DNA of 64,000 nucleotides from Sabellastarte sp. h YS-2021. Lineage: Eukaryota > Annelida > Polychaeta > Sabellida > Sabellidae. A program made the translations under genes and the position numbers. Shown one piece after another: positions 22,274 through 33,600 of the stretch (position 1 is the stretch's first letter; every line of letters begins with the position of its first letter). The stretch spans positions 12,155,962 to 12,219,961 of the forward strand of contig OZ024933.1 of assembly GCA_964017235.1 (NCBI GenBank), written 5' to 3'. The notes below the pieces were generated by a model. The model worked only from the letters and a program-made list of their open reading frames with translations. It did no database searches and had not been told where the DNA came from.

Positions 22274-23945
22274 AGGTCGCAGAACTGTAGCACTGTAAAA
22301 GTAAAATTTATCTGTATAAGTTTCAACTTAATTTGCTTTATTATAATTGTAATATGTCTTAATTATTTTTATAGTCTCACTTGTATGTTATATGACAGGT
22401 TACAAGTCCGCAAGGGCTGGGAGGGAATCTTAAAATTTTTCTTTTATACACATTGTGAAAAGCATAACCTCATATCACAGAACCGTTATTCTTTTTTATA
22501 GCTTCACTGTTTTTTGCGAACCTGTAGAAAGCAAAATTGGTCATTAGGAAATTTCGTGGTTTTACACAACACTGCAAAATTTTTCCATATATATGTGATA
22601 AACATGACAGACAAATGTTTTATCACATCATTTGTATTTTTTAAACCCATAACACTATCAATAATTTGAATTGTATCATGTAAATTGATAAGTTGTACAA
22701 ATTATGTACAAAGATAAGTTTTTTTTATTATGAACACTTTTTTATTCTTGCTAATATATGTCACCACTCAACTGATGTGTTTTTTATATTTAAGTATGAC
22801 ACATTATGACAACAATAATACAGTCAATTACAGTGACTACTGTACTGAAATATAAAGCATTATTCTTTTTTCACAAAAAGTTGAAATAATTACACTATTT
22901 GGAAATCATTTTCATATGACTATAAATTACTTGCCATCTTACTTTTATTTTTCACCATTGTTTCTTAGAATAATGAAAAAATTGAAACAAACAGCCAGAA
23001 ATAATCCCATCATTTTACTGTATTTTATTCTGTAAAATTATATTTATTGTAAGTTCTGAAAAGATCAATTATCTGTCAAACTAGCCTTTGGCAGATAAGA
23101 ACTGTCATTATGACGTGGAATTATATATACATTTTAATAAATAATACTTCTTTGTAATAAAATTGAAAGTGAAAATAGCTAAAAATCCCAATCCAAATGT
23201 AGTATGTTAGATCATATATTTGAAGAAACCGGATGTCAGTATGTTTTCTGAAACATCCTTAAACTGCAAGGCAGTACACATATTTTTCGGTTTTTCTTGC
23301 AAAAGTTTCAATTAAAAGTTAAAAACGATCTGGATTTTTCTAGGACCTGTGTCTCTGGCTTCTTCTTGGTTTTTAAATGAGAGGTAAGTATGATTTCTTT
23401 ATTTATATTTGATTTTTATACTAAATTTAATATATTTGTCCAGATTTTAAAGTTTATTTCCAATCATGTCCAACTTAAGTGTACACATGTCCCATTCTAA
23501 CCGAGAAATCTCCTGTAACGTTGAAACCAAATTTTGCATGCAAAGGAAGGCCAAATTGCTTAAGTCTAGTACTGATGCAAAGGCAGAGGGGGTTAGACAG
23601 TACTGTTTTTATAGAGGATAGCTATTTATGAGGCTACGAAAATCCCCTTTGATAAGCACGGCCAGGTTAGGAGCCAGCTGTGGCAGTTTGTAACTACCTC
23701 AATTTTAGGATTTCATGTGCATTGGTTTCTAAGTTAACAAATGTTATTGAATGGTTGCACCAATCATTGATTGGCCTTGACTGAATGAAGCCATGATTTG
23801 GGGTTCACACCTCACTTTAAAAGTGGCCGTGATTGAAAGCACACGTACGAAATATTATTTACAGGATTATTTAGAAGTTATGTTACAAGTTTTAGTGCTG
23901 TTTATTGCTTATGGTGAATTTAGTGTTTATTATAACGAAATCATA
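22274..23945. other. AT-rich region; one possible non-coding exon
   Basis: No coding gene seen. 23344-23383 is bounded by TTTTTCTAG and GAGGTAAGT, so it could be a 5' UTR exon of the Ig-receptor gene that starts at 30.6 kb. Only splice-site appearance supports this. Confidence 0.25.
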
Positions 23946-24008
23946 ATGATGCCAGAGAATACTAAGAAAACACCTGCAGCACAAAGGAAAAAAGTCACAG
24001 CTTCGTAA
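23946..24008 (+). pseudogene. Possible gag N-terminus fragment of an E1-type element
   Basis: The end of a 71-codon frame reads MMPENTKKTPAAQRKKVTAS then stop. E1 gag begins MSGKSKSKKTPATTSQRRVT. The shared KKTPA..Q(R/K)(R/K)VTAS order suggests a relic of the gag start, but it is only about 20 residues of basic sequence, so chance is possible. Confidence 0.3.
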
Positions 24009-24562
24009 GAAATTGTGCTAATACTATTCATTTTGTACTGATCGATAAAGATGGGGAATTCACTGAAGATTCTCAAATTGGACTGAGTAAACTTCATTTT
24101 TATCAAATTATGAAATATTTCTTCATATTTATATGATTGAAATTCTTTGATAAAGTATTAGCCATTACAAAGCCTAAACTAATGATATTTTCAACAACTG
24201 GTTGTTAAATATTCATTGTATATTTCGTATTTTTCCATAATGAAACCAAAAGCAGAATGTTTCTTTACCAATCATATGACTCATTTACATGATGCTTTTT
24301 AACCTTCCTGTTTTAAGTACAGTTTAAGTGATGACTTTCAATAACTTCCTGGAAATTTTAACATGAATAATAAACTATATTAAACAAAATAATTTCTGTA
24401 TTTATTCCATAATGGAACAAAAAGTGAAGCACTGGTTCAAAAACTCATTTCTAGGATGGAATTTTTACATCTTAATTTTAAAGGAGATAGGAAAAGAAAT
24501 TTATGAAACTAAAGCCAATATACTCCCACAGCTTCTTTGGTGCACTGAAACACATTTACACT

Positions 24563-24815
24563 AGCGGATCCAGGGGGGGTTCAGGGGGGTCGAACCCCCA
24601 ATTGAAAAGTAATGTAAAGGGGTTCAACCAAAAGTACAAAATTATTTCTTGAGAGTGGTGTTAAATTTACAGGAAATGCACTATATTTTTACCAAAAATA
24701 AATTTTTTCCCGGAGGCATGCTCCCCGGCCCCCTTATTTATGGTATGTCTGATGTGAACCCAATCCTTACTCTGATGTGAACCCCCACCTTACTAAAAGG
24801 CTGGATCCGCCCCTG
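24563..24815. mobile_element. MITE-like element with CAGGGGCGGATCCAG-type ends
   Basis: The right end is the complement of CAGGGGCGGATCCAG; the left end is AGCGGATCCAGGGGGGG. The interior is non-coding with GGGTTCGAACCCCC-like short palindromes. Ends of this type are common in hAT-like non-autonomous elements, but I see no clean 8-bp duplication. Confidence 0.5.
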
Positions 24816-25487
24816 CATTAAAAAGCTCTTTCTGGAAGAGAGTGCACAATGCAGCAGGTAATTAGGTTTTTATCTCCACTGCAGAGAATGTGTGTATACT
24901 TCTGTGGGAAATTCCTCCTCAGTTGAACTACATCACTGTAGATACTGCACAGTGATCCTGTTCATCACAGTACACAGCTCCACATTAATACAAGTCTCAT
25001 TTATTGTATTTAAACAAACTTTAACGCTAATATGCAAGTATAATGTATAATGTGGGAAGTAGTCAAGATGATAATCCCTAGCTGATGTATTTATGGTGAA
25101 AACAGAAGGAAGTAAAGTTTATATCAAGTAAAATTTAGTAAAATTTTTACTTCAGTTTTGTAAATTTGTTTATACATTTACAAGCCTTCATCGACAAGTA
25201 TAGCATGTAGCATATTTTCATGTAGTTTATATCTGAAGAGCCAGAAGAGGTATAGAAAAATAAGGTTTAAATAGACTATAATATAGGAATAAAAGACGTA
25301 TTCAAGTGCTTTATGATGGATTTCAAAATCGAGCGGCTGTATTAAATGCTTTAATACAGCAGATTGATAGTTTAATTCCATCATAAAGCACAATAATTTG
25401 CCTTTTATTTCTATTCTAAAATGGTTACACTTATATTTTGGTCAAAATAAGCAATAAATCTTACGTAAAATTCAAAACAATCCAACA
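24816..25487. other. Unassigned AT-rich DNA
   Basis: No gene or element end recognised. Confidence 0.4.
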
Positions 25488-26496
25488 CAGTAGTGTAGGA
25501 AGCGGGGGGCCGGGGGGGCCATGGCCACTATTTAAACTATTTCAACCAGATGAATCCAAAACAACTTAAATTTATGAAAAATATAACCTTAAACATATAA
25601 TATTAAGAAAAACGTGTAATGAGATACTGATGTAGCCACTGTATGTTTTAAATATGTTGCTAAATTTATGTGACAATCTTTGACTATTGCTGGGGACTTA
25701 AGTTGTCATGGCAGTGTGTAGTAGGTAACTGAGCCATAAGAGCATGTGGTAGTTAAAAGCGTGTTAGTGTCCCAAATGTAGTATATATAATGTTTAAGAA
25801 AAACCTTGAGTTTTGACAGAAAAGCCTGTCAGACAGCACTATACTTCAACTACAGTGTTTTGGGTTTGTATCCTGAGCAGTTTCCTATCTACATTTTCTT
25901 TTGCAAAGAGGGATACATTTAATGAAAGTTGTTAATGGTATTTTAATTACATGAAAGATTTTTTGAAGGGATGTTATAGATGGGTAAGGGGATTATCTAA
26001 AACCAAAGTGAGGTGTGCATACCTTGGTTACATGTAGTGTCAATTTCTGGGAGATGATTGTAATTGGATCTTTGAATATTATAATGATGGACACATAAAT
26101 ATGATCCATAAAGCCCAATCACATCGCCACATAGATTTGTTCCGGCATCTAATAACTTTTAGAACTTTTAAATTTGGCATGTGGGTAACATAAGAAATGC
26201 ATTTACGTACAACTTTATTGCTGTTTCTTTCCAAGGCTTGGGGCAAGAACCGTATTGCTTGTTATTCAGGTCTATGTCATGATGCAGTGAGTTTGGATAT
26301 GTTGTGCCTGGTAGTTTTCATGGGGTGCTAAATCCAGTCATTCTGTAGCCCAGTCACATCGATTGCATTTCATTGTCCAAGCCATTGTCATTGACCCTGT
26401 TAATGCTCAACATAAAACCTAGGTTGACAAATTATTTTTAAAGCACTTTATTCCCATAAATATATAGTATGATTGTAATACAACAAAGATTAAAGT

Positions 26497-26614
26497 ATAG
26501 GGTTTTATGTTCCATTCAATAGCCAGAATCATACAGGGATAGGCCCTCTGCATTGCCACATGCAGGATTCAAATTCATTACCCCAGAGATGGCTGCCTGT
26601 GATTAGATGCTGAA
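26497..26614 (-). mobile_element. tRNA-derived SINE, family B, partial
   Basis: The complement carries ATCTAATCACAGGCAGCCAT, GGGCCTATCCCTGTATGATT and GAATGGAACATAAAACCC, matching the body and 3' end of the 31.2-kb copy. The head is missing. Confidence 0.6.
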
Positions 26615-27136
26615 TACAACTATAACAAATTTTTATACAGATTAGGTTTACCTATTTACAGATTAGTGTGGATCCACAATGGATATGAGTTTAGATGAGT
26701 TTAGATACCCTATGGCCTAATGAAGATCTTCTTTGATCTAATCTAATCTACTGCTTTGCAGGTGCAATATCTTCCCTACAAAGTGGAACTCAGTGCGCTG
26801 ACTTAACAAAAATCATTATCATAAGGAAAGTCAAGGGGCGTTCAAGGTCAGTAATCCGGAGTTGTGGGTGTGACCAAGAGGGAAAGAAACTAAGTTGGGA
26901 AACTGGAATTAAAGAGGTGGGTTTTGAGGTGTTTCCTGAAAGATGTGACAGAGGGGCTATTTCTTATTTGGAAGGGGAAAGAGTTCCAAAGAACCGGGGC
27001 ATAGTGACTGAAAGAATTGGAGAAAAGTTTGATTGATTTATGAACCTTACGGTCGAAAGTGGGGGTGTGAAGGAACTTGAGTTTAGGGGTACTTCATCTT
27101 GTGTTACTGGAAGAGGCATAGGGATGAATTAATTCT

Positions 27137-27174
27137 CTGGTTGACCCTGGTTGACCCTGGTTGACCCTGGTTGA
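27137..27174. repeat. 10-bp tandem repeat in the LINE
   Basis: TTGACCCTGG repeated three times plus part of a fourth, within the 3' part of the LINE. Confidence 0.85.
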
Positions 27175-27519
27175 GAATTTTGTATGTAATGAGACCAATT
27201 TTGAATTGTATCCTTTATTTGACAGGGAGCCAGTGTAGTTTTTTCAGATGAGAGATAATATGCGAGTATTTAGAGGACCGGGTGACAACCCTACAGAGTA
27301 AGTTTTGGAGTAACTGCAATCCTCTTAACTCCAAATCTGTAAGTGGTAAGAATAGGGAATTGCTGTAGTCCAATCTGCTTCTCATCAAAGCATTTGCTAA
27401 AAGAACTGATGTATTCTGATTCTATAGAGGTCTCTGGCATGAACTCTGGTGAACTTTATGACCTGTGACATATGGTCTGAGAAAGAGAAATTGGAATCAA
27501 ATACCACTCGGAGGTTCCT

Positions 27520-28065
27520 CCCCCTGTGGGTCCGGGGAAGTAGAATAGGCCCAACGTGTCCTCCTGCATGTCATAAGAGGCGACTAAATGGAGGTGTTAA
27601 TATTGCAGTATAATTCTAACGAAGACTAGATTTTATTGCCGTTTTGTGTTATTTTACTCCTTCTGAGAAATATATTCAATTTATAGTTAACTGTTTTATT
27701 GTTTCTGTAATGTTTACTATATATTCTTTGTCAAATATATCTACATATAGCTAGTCATGAGTTTTTTTTGTATATTTTATCGTGATATACATATTGTAAA
27801 GTATTATCAGTCTATAACCCTTCTCTAGTTTTTTTTCCATATGTTTTATTCAAATATTGTTTGTTTAACGTCTTTCTGTCTTTTACAATGTGTATTTAGT
27901 CAGATGGTTTATTTTTATTTGTATATTTGTTCATGTATTTTTAATTATTTGTATATATATGTTTGTGAAGTATTAGTTAATGTATTTATAGTATTTAATG
28001 TTTTTATAGTGCAGTATGACACATTAGTGTTTTTGCACTAAAATTTTAAATATCTATCTATCTAT
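27520..28065 (+). mobile_element. 546-bp insertion in the LINE, with 15-bp duplication and (TATC)n tail
   Basis: A perfect duplication, CACTCGGAGGTTCCT, lies at 27505-27519 and 28066-28080, and the LINE is continuous across it. The insert starts CCCCCTGTGGGTCCGGGG, contains GTCATAAGAGGCGACTAAA, is AT-rich afterwards, and ends in (TATC)n. The duplication length and simple-repeat tail fit a retroposon moved by a LINE. I see no open frame with a known domain and no typical box A/B pair. Confidence 0.75.
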
Positions 28066-28186
28066 CACTCGGAGGTTCCTAACACTTTGTACTGGTGAGA
28101 CCTGTTTACTGAGAATATTGATCGGAAAGTGAGGGAAAAGTTCTTTACGGTTATTTTTGGAGCCTATCACAATAAACTCAGTTTTC

Positions 28187-29021
28187 TCAGGATTGAGTTT
28201 TAATTTGTTTGCAGACATGAAATTTTGAATGTCGTTTAGGCAGTTTTTTTAGGTTTTGTACAGAGTGAGAGAATTTTGTTGGTGTTAGTGCTATGTATAG
28301 CTTAGTGTCATCAGTGTAGAAATGGTGGTTTATACTACTGTGAGAGTGAATAATTGAACTAATTGGGTTAGTGTAGCAGGAAAAAATAATTGGACCAAGG
28401 ATGGAGCCCTGGGGAACCCCATACTGGAGCGCAGCAGGATGAGAAAGTGTGTTACCTACCTTGACCGAGTGTGTCCTTCCTGCCAGGTTTGACTTGAACC
28501 AGCCAAGTGCTAGTTCACTGATACCATAAACATTAAGTCTGTCCAGGAGAATGGTATCGAACGTGGCGGATAGATCCAAAAGGGTAAGGGCTGTAACAGA
28601 CCCTTTGGCCATATTGAGGAGAATGGTGTTGTGAATATTAAGGAGAGCACTTTCAGTTGAATGGTGTGCTATATGCTGATTGGAAGGCAGTCAAAAGGCC
28701 AGCTTCATCAAGATGAGTTTGTAGCTGGACTGCCACTACCCTTTCAAGTATCTTTGAATTGAAGTTCAGATTGAAGACAGGCCTAGATTTCTTTGTCAAA
28801 GGATGATTTTTTGAGGATGGGGGTAACATGGGCCTGCTTGAAGAAATTAGGACACTTCCCTTGTTCAAGGGAAGCAATAATTGTTGAAGTAATGGGAGTG
28901 ATGAGAATATCCAGATAATCAAGAACAAGAAAAGTGGGTCAAGGGAACCTGATTTCCTAGGATATTTCATAATGATTTTGGTTACTTGATCCTTGGTTAC
29001 AGTAGAAAAAGGGGAAAGCAC
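28187..29021 (-). pseudogene. LINE reverse transcriptase, broken
   Basis: 29021-28653 has the N-terminal RT region (VTKIIMKYPRKSGSLDPL, RPVFNLNFNSKILERVVAVQ, LLTAFQSAYS). 28612-28187, in another frame, has motif A as TLLDLSATFDTI, motif B as QYGVPQGSILGPIIF, and motif C as HFYTDDTKLYIAL. These are typical of CR1/L2-type RT, where YADDT is usual. A gap and frameshift between the pieces and a stop at 28187 make it inactive. Confidence 0.85.
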
Positions 29022-29578
29022 TGGGGGAAGGAGAGTCTGGAGGGCTGTGTTGAGACTTTAGGGAGGTAGGAAACGTTCAACATATTTTTTTTGGTATTTT
29101 TGTACTTTTCTGTGAAGAATGGGGTGAGCAATTTTCTAGTTTCTGAATGCCCTCACCCTCCAGCAGCTTCCCGAATTTTGCTTATGTTAACTTGAAAGTT
29201 GGAATTTGATCATTTTGTGTTTAAAGCAAAATTAACCATCGATTTATTTGTATTTTCTCAATGATACAGTAGCTTCTGTTAGTGTAAAAGTTTGTTTTAT
29301 ATTCATGGAAGATTCTTTTAAGATTAAAGACAAATTCTTCAAATTATTTTGCGGTGTATGCCCACTTTACCTTAGTTCCACAAAAATGATACTAAAACTT
29401 TGAAATAATAGCTTTAGGACTCAACCCACCCCATCCCCCCTTACAAAAATATTTACATTTTAACTTAACATCTCCTTAACTCCTTGAGAATGGTATCACT
29501 TCAACCGGTGTCATAAGTTAACACAATGGGTGAGTTTAACTTTGCCCCCCCACTTTTCATATGCTTCCTACGCTACTG

Positions 29579-30591
29579 CAACGCCATGTTGGCTGTTCTA
29601 TCAATTAAACATACATAGTGATATCTAGGGTGAAAAAAGTATTTTGTCACTCTATTTTCATAGAATTTGACAAAAAATATTGAGCGATTGTCACTGTAGA
29701 TTCTTAAAATTTGTTGTAAGCTTTAAAACGATATGCTAATTATTAAAATCAAGCAAGAAATAATAATTTTATGAATATTTTACCATGAGTCGTTTGTTTA
29801 CATTTGTATACGAAGGGATGATGTACGTAGAATTCAACAGTGTTATCTACCATTCTATATTCGCGATTTCTGAACTGCGCAAACACGTGTCCACGTTCAC
29901 TGCGCAGCCTACCATTTTAGAATTAAGAATCTAAGTAATCATCATAATTTATTTTTTCTATCTAATCTCACTTTAAATGACTACAACTTCCTATTTCTGG
30001 TCCTATTTTTTATAATCTGTTTACAACCATGTTTAATTTAATGAGCTGAACTCAACCATAATATGGTTCTTTCATTATCTTTCAACACAAATATAAACAA
30101 TTGCTCTTACTGTGTAAATTTATCGAAATTGAAGTGGCAGAATTTTCATCCAATGTAACTGTAAAGTTTGACATTGTTGAAGTAATAACATTACACCAGG
30201 AAGTACAACTTCAGTATCATAATTTTTGGAAAATGTATAGTTGAAATTGACGGCTTAACAAAAGAGTCCTGTATTTATTGCTACCAGTGACCAAAATGTA
30301 CTTTCTCACCTCTTCTGTATGTCGTTGCGTCTATCTCTATTTACCATGCAATTTTTTGAGTAAGGGTTTTATTTTATCTTTTTTATACCATTTTAATATA
30401 AGGTTTAAATGTTTGTCCTTGTCTCTGTCTATTTGTCTTAAATTTTATAAATAGACATCTTTTTAAAATCCAATATTAGTTTTTGTGCCTGGCCTTTTCA
30501 TTGTCGTCATTACAATTCTTTGTGGTACCTCCTGCAGCATGAATAACATTGGAAGTAACTTTTGACATGTATTTTTCGGATGTATTTTTAG
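29579..30591. other. Region upstream of the first coding exon of the Ig-receptor gene
   Basis: AT-rich, no element recognised. A splice acceptor-like TTTTTAG at 30585-30591 precedes the exon with the start codon, so at least one upstream non-coding exon and the promoter should lie to the left. Confidence 0.35.
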
Positions 30592-30665
30592 GCGAAGTTA
30601 CTGGTAGTTCTTGAAGCATTATACAAGCATGTATACCTCTCTTGTAGTCCTGGTCTCTCTTATTG
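30592..30665 (+). CDS. Ig-receptor exon 1 (start codon and signal peptide)
   Basis: Acceptor TTTTTAG, 37 nt of 5' UTR, then ATG at 30629. It encodes MYTSLVVLVSLI, a hydrophobic signal-peptide core, and ends in phase 1 before GTGAGT. Confidence 0.75.
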
Positions 30666-33600
30666 GTGAGTATTGTTGTGGATGTTGAGGTTTAGGAAAC
30701 ACCCATCTGTAACCTTCTTATATTTTTATTAGCTTTGAGAAATGGTAGTACATAGACATATGGGTAACAACGGGTACCTCTAATAAGTGTAAAGCATGAT
30801 CAAAATGGTGCTCTTTTGTTATAAATTAATGCTTCATAATCATTGTTTGTAATACCAATTATGCAGCATAACCCACAGTAAAACATGAAATGTTAAGTAT
30901 AAACAATAAAATAAATAACAGTTTTATAACTATATTACATATTTCAGAGGCTATGCTAAAAACTATGCCAAGCATACAAGTCATGCAATTAGATAGTTGA
31001 TTGTTGCTTACAAACTACTCATGGCTTTCAGTACAGAGTCATAATCAACTATCACACACTGATTTTCCCTGATTCCTCAATTCTCTGCCACTGTATGACT
31101 ATCCACTGCAGTAAGCGTAACATTAAAACCACCTATCCCACAAAGTGTGTATGGAAGATTGGAAGCAAAATTATATCATTAATAAATCCATATAATTTAC
31201 TCTGATAAATCTACACTGGTTCTTAGCTGCACAGATTCTCAGTGGCCTAGTGGGTTAACAAGTTTGGCATCTAATCGCAGGCTGTCACCCCTGTGCAGGT
31301 TTAACTCCCTCAAGTGATGATGCTGAGTACCTGTCTCAATATGACCCTGTCTGTTGAACAGGACATAAAACCCCCACTTTGACCTTTTATTATTCGCTGT
31401 AATTGGCACTGATTCTTTACATAGTAAACCTCCAAATCAGGTTATATTGATATTTAAATCATATTTACATGAACCTGCATTAATCTGCTGAAAAACCTAT
31501 TCATTTTCTGTCTTGCCACTGTGTGATGTAAGACTTCATCTTTTAATATCTGATAAAGCTACCAATAAACCAGTTTACTGGGACATATCTTGAACCACTG
31601 ATGTACCCTGCGTATTGCCTTGGTGCTTGTCTAAATATAGGTTTAATGTGAACAAAAAGTATTTTATTTTTTTGGCAGGCCTGGTGTGTCAACTGGAAAT
31701 AAGAGGTTCATATACAACCACTTTTCAGTGTTCAAATGGTAGCTATGCTTTGATTGGTGGAGCTGACTTGACCTTAGAATATGACTATGGATACAGTTAT
31801 TCACAAGTAAGAGTGGCGTTGTACATAATTAACAACTGTATGCAATTAAATAGTTATTTTCAGTTAAATAGTCATTGATTATGTTATTCAGTATATTAAT
31901 TTACAGGCAGGATTCTTAAACTTTAGCAAATGATGATCACTCTAATGAACTTTCGCAGATGTTGTCTATGTGTCAGTTTTTATCGGAACATGAAGAAATC
32001 ATGTTTGAATGTTAGTGTTGTGTTCAATTAAGATTTCAGACACATTACTAATGGGAAGAGATGAACTATTGTTGAGTGATAGATATATAAGTTTGGTGAA
32101 GTGTCAATGTCATACACATCCTACTTTATTATAGTTTATTCTTAAGATAGATTTGTCCCCATGTGAATATTTAGCTGATGCTTAAAGTCATATAACATCA
32201 TTATATATACTATTAACTTAAGCTGTTTGGCTTTTTATCTTGATTATTGGTTATAAGTTTCACACCTTTTATCATCAACAGCTAATTACATATTAATTTT
32301 AAAATCTACATATAGGGGCCACGGTGGCAGAGTGGTAACATTCTCGCCTCCCACCTCTGAGGCCGGGGTTCGATCCCCGTCACGGCCTCAAGTGGGAAAG
32401 CTGGTAGTTGCTTCTCGTTGGTCGGCAGTTTACAGTACAAAATAAATAAATAAATAAAATCTACATATATAATTTAATAGCAAAGTCTCACATGTTTTTA
32501 AACATTCCAATATTATTCTTGTTTCTTGCTGTCTGTGTAAACCGCACCTTAACAGTGTACAGGCTTTCTCCTTGCTTCAATATAGTTTAAAATACCCGTA
32601 CACGTGATGACCTATACGCCAAAACTACAAGTACAGGTACACGTTCCAGTTGAGGGACTTTTCAGTTAAAATACACGTTTGGTGTTGATGAGAATGAAGG
32701 ACTAAGGATTCACTTTTTTATATTTATATTTTTTTTAATTCTCAAATGACCAAAACACTGCACCAAATCACATTCACCACCTTTATAAGTAAAACACATA
32801 GGTTAAGAAAACCCACAGCAAAAATGCCATTAAAGATGCAAAATGCATGAAAACCCTTCCATGCCCATACCCATCACCAATATTAACTAGTTCCTACCTT
32901 CATAGGCCATAGTTTTATACAGAAATACCAAGGTTTTACAAGATTTTTCAAACAGCACTTTTTACGAGGAAAAGTTGTCCTGATTTAATTTTTTATATAA
33001 ATAAGTTTTAAACACATATTAAACTCCCACTTTTCTGTAATATTTATGTATATAGTCTGTTATAAAAGCTAGAAAACCAGTTTTACTTTATCAGTTTTGA
33101 GGGGGCTCGGTGGTGTAGTGGTTAGAGTTCTCGCCTCCAACCTCTGTGGCCGCTGGTTCGAATCTCAGGGCCGGGCGCTTCATGTTGGAAAGTTGGTAGT
33201 TACTTGCTGATGGCCGGTGGTTTACAGTGCAGTGTGCACTGGTTTCCTCCACCCTTAAACTACCCGTCGCAATATGACCCTGGCCCTTGAAACAAATAAA
33301 AAAAAATTATCAGTTTTGATGAACTTAAAACATCTCTTCCATGTTGTAAAACTTAAAGCTAGAAGTTTTACCTGTGAGCTGATGACGTCATTATAACACT
33401 TTGCAGTACCAGTCACAACAGGAACGGGTATTTTAAACTCTATAATATCAGAATTAATAATCCCAGTGGTGGGTCAATCTCGAAATAAGGAGGCGTTGAC
33501 ATGTCCTCCACGTGCACGATCAAGTGCAGGATGTTCAACTTGTAAATCTGTGTCGGTTGCCTTGGGTTCACTGTAGAACCCTGATAATTTTTAAGGGAAA

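Larger units (their letters stand above)
26745..29040 (-). mobile_element. CR1/L2-like LINE, decayed, interrupted by a later insertion
   Basis: On the minus strand the order is RT (29021-28187), downstream ORF2 sequence, and the C-terminal motif WNSFPFQIR..SVTSFRKHLK (about 27000-26900). A 3' end with the (ATTAG)n tail lies near 26745. A 546-bp insertion splits it at 27520. The 5' part (endonuclease) is absent. Confidence 0.75.
25488..29578. mobile_element. Possible DNA element with CAGTAG(T/C)GTAGGAAGC ends, containing a LINE
   Basis: CAGTAGTGTAGGAAGC at 25488-25503 faces the complement of CAGTAGCGTAGGAAGC at 29563-29578. Past these, both sides show a G-run and then TTAAACT. The eight bases outside (ATCCAACA and CAACGCCA) do not match. 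It may be one element enlarged by later insertions, or two separate relics. Confidence 0.35.

Noticed and set aside
32315-32390. tRNA-like sequence with box A and box B, as in several other places
   Set aside because: Each such head continues into a shared SINE body and A-rich tail, often with target duplications, so these are SINEs and not tRNA genes.
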